DNA of 64,000 nt from Ornithinibacillus massiliensis (GTDB lineage: Bacteria; Bacillota; Bacilli; Bacillales; Amphibacillaceae), in assembly GCF_018310345.1 (NCBI RefSeq), contig NZ_JAGXBY010000009.1, forward strand, positions 1-64,000. The letters are read 5' to 3'. The stretch's first letter is position 1, and every line of letters begins with the position of its first letter. The position numbers and the translations under genes were made by a program. This document shows positions 16,809 through 25,478 of the stretch, one piece after another. Under the pieces are notes generated by a model. It did not search any database and was not told the DNA's origin. It worked only from the letters and a program-made list of their open reading frames with translations.

Positions 16809-17454
16809 ATAATACGTAATAATAGATACACAAAAAGTGAAATAGACTACCAATTAATATGAAAATATGGAATATCTCATGAAAGCCCATATGTTTAAAT
16901 TCGAGAAACTTTGGTTTTAACCAATAAATGACTGCACCTACCGTATAGGATACCCCGCCAAGAATTAAGTAAGTCATTCCAATAGGGGAGATGACATCCA
17001 CTAGTGAAGGGCTAAAGAAAACAATGAGCCAGCCCATTAATACATATATTGCAGTTGATAACCAACGAGGTGCTTTAAACCAAATTAATTTATATAAAAC
17101 CCCTAATAAAGCAAGTCCGTTTACAATTGAAAAAACAACCCAGCCAGAGTTCCCGCCGAGACCAATCAAACATATAGGAGTATAAGTTCCGGCAATTAAT
17201 ACAAAAATCATAGAGTGATCAATCTTTCTTAAGAAAGCAATAATATGATCTTTTGCTACTACCATATGATAGGTCGCTGATGCTGAATAGAGTAGAATCA
17301 AGCTTATACCAAAAATAATAACTGCTGCAATGGCAAGTGGAGAACCACTATCAATAGAAGCTTTAACAACCAGTGCTAATAGTCCAACAAAAGAAAGTAC
17401 AGCTCCAAAAAGATGAGTAAATCCATTAATCGGTTCGCGAATATAGGTTTTCAT
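16807..17454 (-). CDS. Hemolysin III / TrhA-family membrane protein
   Basis: A 215-residue PAQR-like integral membrane protein with seven hydrophobic segments. Family signatures are NGFTHLFGAVLS at about 9-20, SATYHM (about 58-63), KIDHSMIFVLIAGTYTP (about 76-92) and the C-terminal GFHEIFHIFILIGSLFHF (about 189-206), which supply the conserved His and Ser metal ligands. Members affect membrane energetics and lipid homeostasis; the historical name hemolysin III is not evidence of haemolysis. The start is at 17454 with AAAGGGTG upstream. Confidence 0.9.
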   Translation of the reverse strand: MKTYIREPINGFTHLFGAVLSFVGLLALVVKASIDSGSPLAIAAVIIFGISLILLYSASATYHMVVAKDHIIAFLRKIDHSMIFVLIAGTYTPICLIGLGGNSGWVVFSIVNGLALLGVLYKLIWFKAPRWLSTAIYVLMGWLIVFFSPSLVDVISPIGMTYLILGGVSYTVGAVIYWLKPKFLEFKHMGFHEIFHIFILIGSLFHFLCIYYYVL

Positions 17455-17588
17455 GTTAACAACACCCTTTAATGTAGTTTTAATAACTACATATTACGAT
17501 ACACCCATTTCATCATCTAGTCAAGGTTTACTTTTTAAGTAATTGTAAAGTATAATGTAGAAAAATGATGATATAGAGGGTTTTGCTA

Positions 17589-18194
17589 TTGGAAAATATA
17601 GATAAGTCACTAGAAGAATTACATTTAGATAATCAATTATTGCTAGAAGAAATGCCTGATTTAGGATTGTATATGGATCAGGTCATACAAATTTTTGAAA
17701 GTAAGCTGGAAAAATCGAAACGTCATGAGCAAGAAAAAGTATTAACGAAAACGATGATTAATAATTACGCGAAGGGGAAGCTACTCTTCCCAATTCAAAA
17801 TAAGAAATACTCGAAGAACCATCTTATCCTAATAAGCCTGATATATCAGTTGAAAGGCGCACTTTCCATTCATGATATAAAGGTAACGTTAAATAAATTG
17901 AATGAAAAAATAATGGAAGAGGATTTTGATGTAGAAAAGATCTATCGAAGCTACTTAACGCTTTCACAAAATAATGTAGAACGATTTCTTGGGGATATTA
18001 AAGAATGTCAAGATGAGGTATCTCAGGAAGTATCAAAATTAGAAGATGTGGATTCTGATTACTTAGAACAAGTGCTTTTAATCGCTTCGTTAGTAAACAT
18101 GAGTAATTATTACCGTAAACTAGCAGAGAAATTAGTGGATGGTCTTCCACGAGTAAAGGAAGAAAAAGAAAAGGTAAAAGATAATAAGAAATAA
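17589..18194 (+). CDS. DUF1836 domain protein
   Basis: The 201-residue cytoplasmic protein matches the DUF1836 pattern of a MerR-like winged helix: LTKTMINNYAKGKLLFPIQNKKYSKNHL at about 54-81, then LISLIYQLKGALSIHDIKVTLNKL. Such proteins are thought to bind DNA; a partner or target is not known. The C-terminus is a charged helix (KEEKEKVKDNKK). Two TTG starts are in frame (17583, 17589); AGAGGG at 17575-17580 favours 17589. The luciferase-like gene starts 19 nt later, so they may be cotranscribed. Confidence 0.8.
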   Translation: MENIDKSLEELHLDNQLLLEEMPDLGLYMDQVIQIFESKLEKSKRHEQEKVLTKTMINNYAKGKLLFPIQNKKYSKNHLILISLIYQLKGALSIHDIKVTLNKLNEKIMEEDFDVEKIYRSYLTLSQNNVERFLGDIKECQDEVSQEVSKLEDVDSDYLEQVLLIASLVNMSNYYRKLAEKLVDGLPRVKEEKEKVKDNKK

Positions 18195-18213
18195 GGATTA
18201 GAAGGTGAAAAGT

Positions 18214-19170
18214 ATGAAGCTAAGTATACTAGATCAAGCACCAATTGCTCAGGATACAACCCCAAAGGATGCGCTTTTTCAATCAGTACATCTGGCCCAA
18301 CTTGGTGAACGATTAGGATATCACCGCTACTGGATTGCTGAGCATCATGATCTAAATGGACTAGCATGTCCTGCACCAGAAGTCATGCTTGGAGCTATCG
18401 GCATGAACACCGAAAGAATTAGAATTGGAGCAGGGGCTGTGTTACTACCGCACTATAAGCCGTTTAAAGTTGCCGAAGCATTTAATCTGCTTGCTACCCT
18501 ATATCCCGGTCGTATTGATCTAGGTATTGGACGCTCCCCTGGTGGATCTGCAGAAGCCTCTATTGCATTGTCTGGTAACTTTTTGGAAAATGTTCGTAAA
18601 ATGCCAGAGGAAATAGATGAGTTGTTACACTTTTTATATCAAAATTTTCCTAAGGACCATATGTTTTCAAAAGTAAAACCAACACCAGTACCAGACTTAG
18701 CGCCAGTACCATGGCTTCTAGGTACTAGTGATAAGAGTGCTGTCTTAGCAGCTAAAAAAGGAATGCACTATGCATTTGGTCATTTCATGAGTGATCAGGA
18801 TGCTGCTCCGATCCTTACTACCTATCGAAATATATTCAAAGAGGAGTATCCTGATAAGGAAGCAAGAATTATAATGGCGGTTTCTATATATTGTGCTAAA
18901 TCCACAGAGGAAGCAGAGCAACTTGCGTTAGAGAGTTTCTTGTGGGGAAAATCGAAGAAGGTTACGACTGCTTTATCGCAGGAAGAACAAGAAGAATTTC
19001 ATGAAGCTCGCCAAAAAATGATTATTGGAAATCAAGCAGAAGTTAAAGAGGCATTAATGGAGCTTCAGCAAGTACATATGGTTGATGAATTCATGATTCT
19101 AACCAATACTCCAAATTATGAAACAAGAAATAAGTCATATGAGCTTTTAGCAGAAGCGATAATAGACTAG
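18214..19170 (+). CDS. LLM-class flavin-dependent monooxygenase (MsnO8-type)
   Basis: A 318-residue bacterial-luciferase-like TIM-barrel oxidoreductase that uses reduced flavin and O2. Typical features are LSILDQAPI at the N-terminus, RYWIAEHHD (about 44-52), RIRIGAGAVLLPHYKPFKVAEAF (about 70-92) and RIDLGIGRSPGG (about 103-114). This is the one-domain group often annotated as MsnO8 family; substrate is unknown. ATG 18214 sits 6 nt after AAGGTG; GTG 18205 is part of that site. It follows the DUF1836 gene closely. Confidence 0.88.
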   Translation: MKLSILDQAPIAQDTTPKDALFQSVHLAQLGERLGYHRYWIAEHHDLNGLACPAPEVMLGAIGMNTERIRIGAGAVLLPHYKPFKVAEAFNLLATLYPGRIDLGIGRSPGGSAEASIALSGNFLENVRKMPEEIDELLHFLYQNFPKDHMFSKVKPTPVPDLAPVPWLLGTSDKSAVLAAKKGMHYAFGHFMSDQDAAPILTTYRNIFKEEYPDKEARIIMAVSIYCAKSTEEAEQLALESFLWGKSKKVTTALSQEEQEEFHEARQKMIIGNQAEVKEALMELQQVHMVDEFMILTNTPNYETRNKSYELLAEAIID

Positions 19171-19268
19171 TATATTGATTTTCGTGAAAAATGTTTTCGA
19201 GTGACGTTATTTCACGATAATACATAATGAATAGGATTTTCATAACATAAATAAAACCATTAGAAGAT

Positions 19269-19536
19269 AAACCAAATGATAATGATGACGAGTTCATACG
19301 AATCCGTACATTGACTAAAGAGGGGACAGTATGGTGACCCTCCCCATAAACAAGACCCACCTCACCACCCGAAGGCTAGGAAGACACTGCGAAGGTCTTT
19401 TCTGAGCAGAAGTCGCCCTGGTGCTGTGGGAAAGTGCTAGGAAGACACTGCAACGATAGTCCTTGAGTAGCTAATCTATCTACCAGGAATCGCATATCTA
19501 CTTCCCGAGTAAAGTCATTTCCAGCCATTTTGGTTT
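19269..19536. repeat. Degenerate relative of the nested palindromic element
   Basis: The ends AAACCAAATG (19269-19278) and CATTTTGGTTT (19526-19536) are inverted repeats equivalent to the middle arms of the element at 10946-11231. Inside, GGAAGACACTGCGAAGG, then TTTTCTGAGCAGAAGTCG, closely resembles GGTAGACACTGCGATGG and TTTTATCGAGCAGATGTCG there. The AGGAAGACACTGC segment occurs twice within this copy, so it has also been partly duplicated. No gene. Confidence 0.75.
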
Positions 19537-19666
19537 TTCTTCTATTTTCTTCTCGTTTTCTCCAATTTCTTCTGTATGTATCTTTTCATTATCTACTGTT
19601 TTATCACCTTGAATGGTAGCGAATACTATTAGATTCAATAACTATTGGTAAGAAATAATAGGCTTT

Positions 19667-19759
19667 ATGGATATTTACGCAATTATTAGATATTTAATTA
19701 TCGCAGCAGTGTTATTACTATTTGGTTGGCTATTTATTGGAAAAAGGTTCAGTAAGTAA
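19667..19759 (+). CDS. Possible 30-aa single-pass membrane peptide
   Basis: ATG 19667 opens a 30-codon frame, MDIYAIIRYLIIAAVLLLFG followed by WLFIGKRFSK, a hydrophobic helix with a basic C-terminal end, the pattern of small bacterial membrane peptides. The ribosome binding site is weak (AATAATAGG). A strong terminator lies about 90 nt downstream, which supports a short transcript. No homologue recognised; could be chance. Confidence 0.35.
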   Translation: MDIYAIIRYLIIAAVLLLFGWLFIGKRFSK

Positions 19760-19848
19760 ATCGTCATAATATATCAAAGACTAGTATTTTCTGTTTGTGA
19801 ATATTGTAGTTATATGTCAAAAATAAAAATTTCTCGGGAAATATATAA

Positions 19849-19892
19849 CGAACACGTTAATTTCTTTTATTAACGTGTTCGTGTTTTTTTAG
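19849..19892 (+). terminator. Strong terminator
   Basis: CGAACACGTTAA pairs with TTAACGTGTTCG around a 9-nt loop, followed by TGTTTTTTT. It ends whatever is transcribed from the 19.2-19.8 kb region. Confidence 0.85.
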
Positions 19893-20067
19893 AGAAGATT
19901 TGATATATATACTGAAAGTGAAATACGGGGGATAAACGCGACTACAGCAAGTCTTTAACCACATTCACTCTTCATCAAATTAGTACTTCAACTCTCATTT
20001 CTTATTTCTATCATTATTACTATTTCCCATCCGTCTTAGTACCTAGTACTATTATTTGAAATCTATT

Positions 20068-20111
20068 TGTAACATAACAATAATACTTATGAAATTAAGT
20101 GATGCTATAAT
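20068..20111 (+). promoter_or_regulatory. Promoter with possible WalR site upstream of the CwlO-like gene
   Basis: A perfect TATAAT lies at 20106-20111 with a weak -35 near 20083. Just upstream, TGTAAC (20068-20073), 5 nt and AATAAT resemble the WalR pattern TGTWAH-N5-TGTWAH, but the second half-site is imperfect. CwlO-type hydrolases are known WalRK targets in Bacillus, which makes the match worth noting. Confidence 0.3.
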
Positions 20112-20201
20112 TCTATTTAACTAATACTAGAAATAATAGAGTAGAAAGATACATAAATAGACTTAGTAGACTAGTCGGATGTCTAGAAAGTGAGGAACGA
20201 A

Positions 20202-21410
20202 ATGAGAAAGTCTTTCATTACCCTAGCAACAGTAACAGTAGTTGGTTTAACAAGTAGTTTCACCATCAATACTGTTTATGCAGAAACGGACTTACAGAAC
20301 AAGAAAGCAGAGGTTCAAAACGAGCGCTCAGAAGTTGAAAGTAAATTGTCGAAAGCTGAAGCGGAAGTTGCGGAAGTACTAGTAGAATTAGATGAGCTTA
20401 ATGAAGAAATTAAGCAAGTTGAAAAGGCATTGGAATCGAACCAGAAGATGATTGATGATACCAATGATAAGGTTAAAACTACTGAAGATGAAATCGCTGA
20501 ACTAGAAAAAGAAATTGAAAAACGTTCTGAAATTCTAAGTAACCGAATGGTTAACTACCAGAAGAATGGTGGTAATATTGGATTCTTAGATGTGATTTTC
20601 GGGTCTCAAAGCTTTACAGATTTTATTAGCCGCGTAACAGCAGTGAATAAAATTACGTCATCAGATCAAGAACTTATTAACCAATTAGAATCAGATAAAG
20701 TAAAAGTAGCTGAAAAGCTAGACGAGTTATCTGAGTTACAAACAGAATTAGCTGGTATGCAAGAAACGATTTTAGCTCAAAAAGAACAAAACGATGCTAA
20801 AAAGAAAGAACTAAGTAAAAAAGAAAAAAGTATTCAGAAAAAGATTGAAGACTTAGAACTAGAAGCAAGTCAACTAGCATCAATTGAAGCACAAGTAAAT
20901 CGTGAGATAGCTGCCCAAAGAGCCGCATCTAATCCAGTTGTTGCTTCAAGTGGGAACAACAACTCTACTAAGTCTGACGGTTCATTGACCCAACTAAGTA
21001 AGAAAACAGAATCTAAGCAAAGTGCACCTGTTGCAGCAAGTAATGCAGCACAAGTAGCTATTAATGCTGGATATCCTCATTTAGGAACTCCTTATGTATG
21101 GGGTGGAAAAGGTCCTGGTGGATTTGATTGTTCAGGATTTGTATCATGGGCTTATGCACAAGCAGGAATTTCACTACCTTCTAGCACTGCCGCAATGCAG
21201 TCAGTTGGTACTAAAGTTTCTTACAGTGATGCCCGACCAGGTGACATAGTTTTCTTTGATACATATAAGACTAATGGACACGTAGGAATTTATTTAGGAA
21301 ATGGTAAATTTATTGGAGCGCAAAATTCAACAGGATTAGCTGTTGCGGATATGTCTTCAGGGTATTGGAAAGATCATTTTGAAGGACATGTACGCCGAGT
21401 AGCAAACTAA
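20202..21410 (+). CDS. Secreted NlpC/P60 peptidoglycan endopeptidase with coiled-coil domain (CwlO-like)
   Basis: A 402-residue secreted hydrolase. A signal peptide (about 1-27, cleavage after NTVYA) precedes a long coiled coil (about 30-245) like the PcsB/CwlO N-terminal domain, a Ser/Asn-rich linker, and a C-terminal NlpC/P60 domain (about 285-402). The catalytic Cys is residue 310 (GGFDCSGF), His is residue 360 (NGHVGIYLG), with an Asn in GAQNS. CwlO-type enzymes cut the D-Glu-mDAP bond during elongation and are activated by FtsEX through the coiled coil. ATG 20202 has GTGAGGA upstream. A terminator follows directly. Confidence 0.92.
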   Translation: MRKSFITLATVTVVGLTSSFTINTVYAETDLQNKKAEVQNERSEVESKLSKAEAEVAEVLVELDELNEEIKQVEKALESNQKMIDDTNDKVKTTEDEIAELEKEIEKRSEILSNRMVNYQKNGGNIGFLDVIFGSQSFTDFISRVTAVNKITSSDQELINQLESDKVKVAEKLDELSELQTELAGMQETILAQKEQNDAKKKELSKKEKSIQKKIEDLELEASQLASIEAQVNREIAAQRAASNPVVASSGNNNSTKSDGSLTQLSKKTESKQSAPVAASNAAQVAINAGYPHLGTPYVWGGKGPGGFDCSGFVSWAYAQAGISLPSSTAAMQSVGTKVSYSDARPGDIVFFDTYKTNGHVGIYLGNGKFIGAQNSTGLAVADMSSGYWKDHFEGHVRRVAN

Positions 21411-21419
21411 TTAGTATGA

Positions 21420-21460
21420 TAAAAAGGGTCAAACTTTTTATAAAGTTTGACCCTTTTTTA
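21420..21460 (+). terminator. Terminator after the CwlO-like gene
   Basis: AAAAAGGGTCAAACTTT pairs with AAAGTTTGACCCTTTTT, ending in T. Very stable and close to the stop codon. Confidence 0.9.
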
Positions 21461-21553
21461 GTTTATAACCATTTTTGTTTCAAGAATAAAATAGCTGGAA
21501 TGTAGAAGAATAATCCTTATCTAATCAAATCTTTAATTAGGAAAGGATAATTT

Positions 21554-23062
21554 ATGAGAAAGCATTCCTATCATAATCCGGTATTTTATGTGTCAGGATC
21601 GATAATATTATTACTTGTCCTATTAGGGGCGTTTTTTCCAAAACGTTTTGGTGAAGTTGCACAAGTATTATTTCGTTTTACGACGATTAATTTTGGTTGG
21701 CTTTATTTATTAGTAGTATTTGCTTTCATCTTATTTTTAATCACGTTATCCATCAGTAAATATGGAAAGATCCGATTAGGCCCACAAAATTCCCGCCCTG
21801 AATATCCTTTTTTCACTTGGATTGGTATGTTATTCTCAGCTGGATTCGGTTCAGGTTTAGTATTCTGGGGTGTCGCTGAACCGATGTCGCATTTTTTTTT
21901 AACGCCATTTCCTGATTTAGGGAGTAAGTCAGAAGAAGCTGCTAGAGTGGCTATGGGATATTCCTTTTTTCATTGGGGGATTAGCCAGTGGTCTGTGTTT
22001 GCAGTTGTTGGCTTAATCATTGCTTATAACCAATTTAAAAAAGAAAAAAATGGGCTTATCTCAACAGCTATACGACCAGTTGTTGGGAAGAATAAGATAG
22101 TTGGCAATGCAATTGATTCCTTTGCTGTGATTGCAACGGTTATGGGTGTCGCAACATCATTAGGACTCGGTATTCTTCAGATGACAGGTGGAATTTCCAG
22201 TACGTTTGGTTTTGCAAATTCCACGTTTCTTCAATTAATTATTGCCCTTGTTATGTTAGTATTATATTTATTATCTTCCAGCACCGGGTTAAATAAGGGG
22301 ATAAAATGGTTAAGCAATATTAATTTAGGTATTGCCCTGTTACTATTATTGTTTGTTTTCTTTGCAGGTCCAACAGTATTTATATTAAATTCTTTTGTAC
22401 TTGGTTTAGGAGATTATCTTACCAATTTTATTCAATACAGTCTTCGCTTGACACCATATCAAGGTGGAAGCTGGGTTCGAGACTGGACTATATTTTATTG
22501 GGCATGGGCTATTGCATGGTCACCTTTTGTAGGAGCGTTTGTTGCGAGAGTCTCTAGAGGAAGAACCATTCGTGAATTTGTAATTGGGGTGCTTTTTGTA
22601 CCTCCTGCAATAGCATGTTTATGGGTCGCCACATTTGGTGGTACAGCACTTTATAGTGATTTAAATAATGGTACCAAAATTGCTGAAGCGGTCAATGAAG
22701 ATGTTGCGGTAGCGCTATTTGAAACTTTTGGGGTGATGCCAGTTTCCATTGTCCTAACAATCCTATCTATTTTGTTAATCTTTACCTTTCTCGTTACTTC
22801 TGCTGATTCTGCTACATACATTTTAAGTAGTATGACTTCTAAGGGTAGTTTGAACCCTGCATTATTCGTAAAGATAGTCTGGGGAGTATTAATTACTGCA
22901 ATTGCCGTTGTGTTGCTAATATCAGGGGGATTAGATGCGCTACAAACAGCATCCTTGATTTCAGCGTTACCGTTTACGATTGTATTAATTTTGATCGTGA
23001 TTGCTTTTATAAAGCTTCTAAAAGCAAATCAAACAAATAAGAGAGACGGCAAAGAATCTTAG
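21554..23062 (+). CDS. BCCT-family betaine/choline transporter (OpuD-like)
   Basis: A 502-residue transporter with about 12 membrane helices. BCCT signatures are SAGFGSGLVFWGVAEPMSHF (about 95-114) and the helix-8 motif with WTIFYWAWAIAWSPFVGAF (about 316-334) followed by FVARVSRGRTIREF. The family imports glycine betaine, choline or carnitine with Na+; length and the GSG loop suggest glycine-betaine uptake as in OpuD, giving osmoprotection. The substrate call is inference. ATG follows AGGAAAGGA. It is monocistronic and converges on the yitT-like gene. Confidence 0.93.
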   Translation: MRKHSYHNPVFYVSGSIILLLVLLGAFFPKRFGEVAQVLFRFTTINFGWLYLLVVFAFILFLITLSISKYGKIRLGPQNSRPEYPFFTWIGMLFSAGFGSGLVFWGVAEPMSHFFLTPFPDLGSKSEEAARVAMGYSFFHWGISQWSVFAVVGLIIAYNQFKKEKNGLISTAIRPVVGKNKIVGNAIDSFAVIATVMGVATSLGLGILQMTGGISSTFGFANSTFLQLIIALVMLVLYLLSSSTGLNKGIKWLSNINLGIALLLLLFVFFAGPTVFILNSFVLGLGDYLTNFIQYSLRLTPYQGGSWVRDWTIFYWAWAIAWSPFVGAFVARVSRGRTIREFVIGVLFVPPAIACLWVATFGGTALYSDLNNGTKIAEAVNEDVAVALFETFGVMPVSIVLTILSILLIFTFLVTSADSATYILSSMTSKGSLNPALFVKIVWGVLITAIAVVLLISGGLDALQTASLISALPFTIVLILIVIAFIKLLKANQTNKRDGKES

Positions 23063-23090
23063 CAGCTACTTATCCTTAGTAGCTGTTTTC
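23063..23090. terminator. Convergent terminator between BCCT and yitT-like genes
   Basis: CAGCTACT and AGTAGCTG form a stem followed by TTTTC on the plus strand. It overlaps the last codons of the minus-strand gene. Confidence 0.7.
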
Positions 23091-23660
23091 TTTGGCTTAA
23101 AATAGCTCGTTACGATAAATGTAGTACAACCGCCAACGGTCACTACTATTGCAGAGTAAAAAATCTTTGTTTCTGGAATAACGATAGAACCAAAAAGGAT
23201 TACCAAACTATCAATCAGTAGAATAATTAGCCCGACATTAATGGTGGTTATATTAGCTACAATTAATGCTAATAAATCAGACCCTCCGGTGCTAATATTA
23301 TTAATCAACATAAATTCCAATCATTATCCCAGCACAAATACTACTTACCCAAATAGGAGTGGACGAATCCGGTGGGAAAGAGCGGAAGAAGTCAATTAGA
23401 AAGGAAGAAACTAATAGTCCGTGTACGCCATTATAAAAGTAATCCCGATTATAATAAAATGCAATGATATAAAGAGGGAAACTTAATATAATAATTGTTA
23501 AGCCAGGTGGAAAGTCAAAGGCATATTTCCCAATTAAGCCAAGTCCAATCATTCCCCCATCCAGTAGGTGATGTGGAATAGCAAAAAAGTTAATGCCAAT
23601 CGCTATAAATAGACTACCAATTATAACTGCTAAAGCTTTCTGAATCAAGTTAAAAACCAC
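23066..23660 (-). pseudogene. YitT/DUF161-family membrane protein, frameshifted
   Basis: Two overlapping minus-strand frames make up one protein. The upstream part (from 23660 or TTG 23648 to 23301) has the YitT start QKALAVIIGSLFIAIGINFF and the HLLDGGMIGLGLI motif. The downstream part (to 23066) continues with FMLINNISTGGSDLLALI and two more membrane segments. Family proteins read GIGFMLINNISTGG without a break, so a one-base indel at about 23305-23320 splits it. The joined product would be about 195 residues, the short form without the C-terminal DUF2179. Real decay or a sequencing error in this single spot cannot be separated. Function of the family is unknown. Confidence 0.8.
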
Positions 23661-23764
23661 CTCATCTTAGCCTTCATCTTATTGTATGAATGACTTGTCC
23701 ATATGATGAAAAGTCACAATATAATTTTGTAGACTGATTGTTTTATATAGAATATAATTATCCT

Positions 23765-23925
23765 AGGGAGGTAGGTGATTCTGATGGGAAGGTAAACGTA
23801 TTGTTTTTTAATTGGAGTCTTGTAGATGAATGGATGTCCCATAGGATGGATCATCTACGAAACAGAACGGAATAATTTAAAGACAAATCAGGAGGTGAAA
23901 TCCTCCGTATCTAAAGATACGAGGA
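23765..23925 (+). promoter_or_regulatory. Structured leader before the CNNM/CBS gene, class unknown
   Basis: Three hairpins stand in series: GTAGATGA (about 23822-23829) with TCATCTAC (about 23852-23859), GGAGG with CCTCC around TGAAAT (23891-23906), and GTATC with GATAC around TAAA (23907-23920). The second includes a Shine-Dalgarno-like GGAGGTGA. Upstream, GGGAGGTAGGTGAT is followed by ATGGGAAGGTAA, a possible three-codon minigene. It does not match the M-box or yybP-ykoY motifs as I know them. Confidence 0.45.
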
Positions 23926-23931
23926 TACTAA

Positions 23932-25248
23932 TTGGATATAGTTAACTTACTTTGGGTTGCTGCATTGATTCTTTTAACCGCATTCTTTGTAGCAACCGAA
24001 TTTGCCATTGTGAAGGTCCGTTCTAGTCGAATAGACCAATTGATTGAAGAAGGCAGCTCGAGAGCGGTTAGCTTGAAAAAAATCGATGACAATCTGGATG
24101 CTTATATTAATGTATGCCAAATTGGGATTACGGTGACGGCATTAGGACTTGGCTGGCTTGGCAAAAGTTCTATAGAAAGAGCCTTTCATCATTTTTTTGA
24201 GAATATTGATTCGGCTAGTTTAGCTAGTTTCTTATCATTTATTATTGCCTTTTTCATCGTGCTATTTTTCCGTGTCGTAATCGGCGAATTAGTTCCGAAG
24301 GCGATTGCGACGAATAAAGCGGAACCAATTGCTTTATTTGTTGCAAAGCCTTTATTATTAGTCCGATTTATTTTATATCCTATTACGTTCATTTTAAATA
24401 TCACAGCAAAATTAATAGTTCGTTTATTTGGATTAAAATCTATACAAGAAAACGATGCCCATTCAGAGGAAGAGCTACGGTTAATCCTTTCTGAAAGCTA
24501 CAAAAATGGTGAGATTAATAAAGCTGAAATGATGTACGTGAACAATATTTTCGAATTTGATGAACGTGTTGCTAGAGAGATTATGGTTCCACGTACAGAA
24601 ATGGTGTGCTTTTTTAAAGAAGATAGCTATGAAACCAATATCAATGTTATCCGTGATGGTCAATACACACGTTATCCTGTAGCGGATGGGGATAAAGACC
24701 ATATTATAGGATTAATAAATATAAAAGAATTATTTACTGGTCATATTACAAGTGAAAAAGAATCTATTGAACCACATATTCGTCCAATTCTTCATGTGTC
24801 GGAATCTACACCGATTAAGCAAGCTTTGTTAAGAATGCAAAAGGAACGAATTCATATGGCGATAGTTGTGGATGAGTATGGTGGTACTGCTGGTTTAATC
24901 ACGGTTGAAGATATTCTAGAAGAAATTGTTGGTGAAATTCGTGATGAATTTGATGCAAACGAAACACCGATGATTGAAGAACAAGAAGATGGATCCATCC
25001 TAGTAGATGGTAAAGTGTTATTATATGAAATTAATGAGTACTTTGATTTTGACTTAGATGAAAATGAAGTAGATACCATTGCCGGTTGGATTATCAATCA
25101 TACAGTTGAACCAAGTGTAGGTTCGACGGTGGGGCATGAAGGTTACCGATTTATCGTGGAAGAAATTGACGGGTATCAAGTGAAGAAAATACGCATCATT
25201 CGACCTGAAGAATCAAAAGTTAATACGGAAGATGATGCTGAGGAATAG
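23932..25248 (+). CDS. CNNM/CorC-type membrane protein with CBS pair
   Basis: The 438-residue protein belongs to the family annotated as hemolysin family protein. The N-terminal CNNM (DUF21) membrane domain (about 1-190) has ATEFAIVKVRSSRI and the GELVPKAIA motif. Two CBS domains (about 200-340; REIMVPRTEM, then EYGGTAGLITVEDILEEIVGEIRDEFD) and the C-terminal CorC_HlyC domain (about 350-430; AGWIINH) follow. Relatives take part in Mg2+ transport or resistance (for example MpfA). The start is TTG 23932, 7 nt after GAGG. The unusual structured leader upstream suggests cis-regulation. A terminator and array 3 follow. Confidence 0.9.
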   Translation: MDIVNLLWVAALILLTAFFVATEFAIVKVRSSRIDQLIEEGSSRAVSLKKIDDNLDAYINVCQIGITVTALGLGWLGKSSIERAFHHFFENIDSASLASFLSFIIAFFIVLFFRVVIGELVPKAIATNKAEPIALFVAKPLLLVRFILYPITFILNITAKLIVRLFGLKSIQENDAHSEEELRLILSESYKNGEINKAEMMYVNNIFEFDERVAREIMVPRTEMVCFFKEDSYETNINVIRDGQYTRYPVADGDKDHIIGLINIKELFTGHITSEKESIEPHIRPILHVSESTPIKQALLRMQKERIHMAIVVDEYGGTAGLITVEDILEEIVGEIRDEFDANETPMIEEQEDGSILVDGKVLLYEINEYFDFDLDENEVDTIAGWIINHTVEPSVGSTVGHEGYRFIVEEIDGYQVKKIRIIRPEESKVNTEDDAEE

Positions 25249-25260
25249 AAGATATGGAAT

Positions 25261-25292
25261 GCACTGTGAGGTTAATCACAGTGTATTTTTTA
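25261..25292 (+). terminator. Terminator after the CNNM/CBS gene
   Basis: GCACTGTGA pairs with TCACAGTG around a short loop, then TATTTTTTAT. Array 3 starts about 20 nt further. Confidence 0.8.
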
Positions 25293-25309
25293 TCCGAAAT
25301 CAATTCTGT

Positions 25310-25478
25310 CGTGTGAAATTTTCCAGGTCGCGCAGGTTGCTACTATTTCGCACGGGCACTCTTATTTTTCGCGCGAGCTTGCTTCTATCGCGCGATTTTT
25401 CTTCCGGGACGCGCGAGTTACTACTTCTGTCGCGCGAAATTTTTCCAAGTCGCGCGATTTTCCCCCTATCTCGCGCGA
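25310..25478. repeat. Array 3: CGCGCGA motif repeated every about 20-21 bp (9 units)
   Basis: Motif starts are 25310 (CGTGTGA), 25329 (CGCGCAG), 25349 (CGCACGG), 25370, 25389, 25410, 25431, 25451 and 25472; the last six are perfect. Intervals are 19,20,21,19,21,21,20,21. The run 21,19,21,21,20,21 is identical to the run starting at 3685 in array 1, though the spacer sequences are mostly different. A frame on the plus strand crosses it but has no ribosome binding site and only reflects the repeat. Confidence 0.9.

Noticed and set aside
16807..17454. Haemolysin toxin
   Set aside because: Sequence is a PAQR-like TrhA membrane protein; the family name hemolysin III is historical.
23765..23925. 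M-box (Mg2+) riboswitch before the CNNM/CBS gene
   Set aside because: GGTGA and several stems look reminiscent, but the conserved core segments of the class are not recognisable; kept only as an unassigned structured leader.
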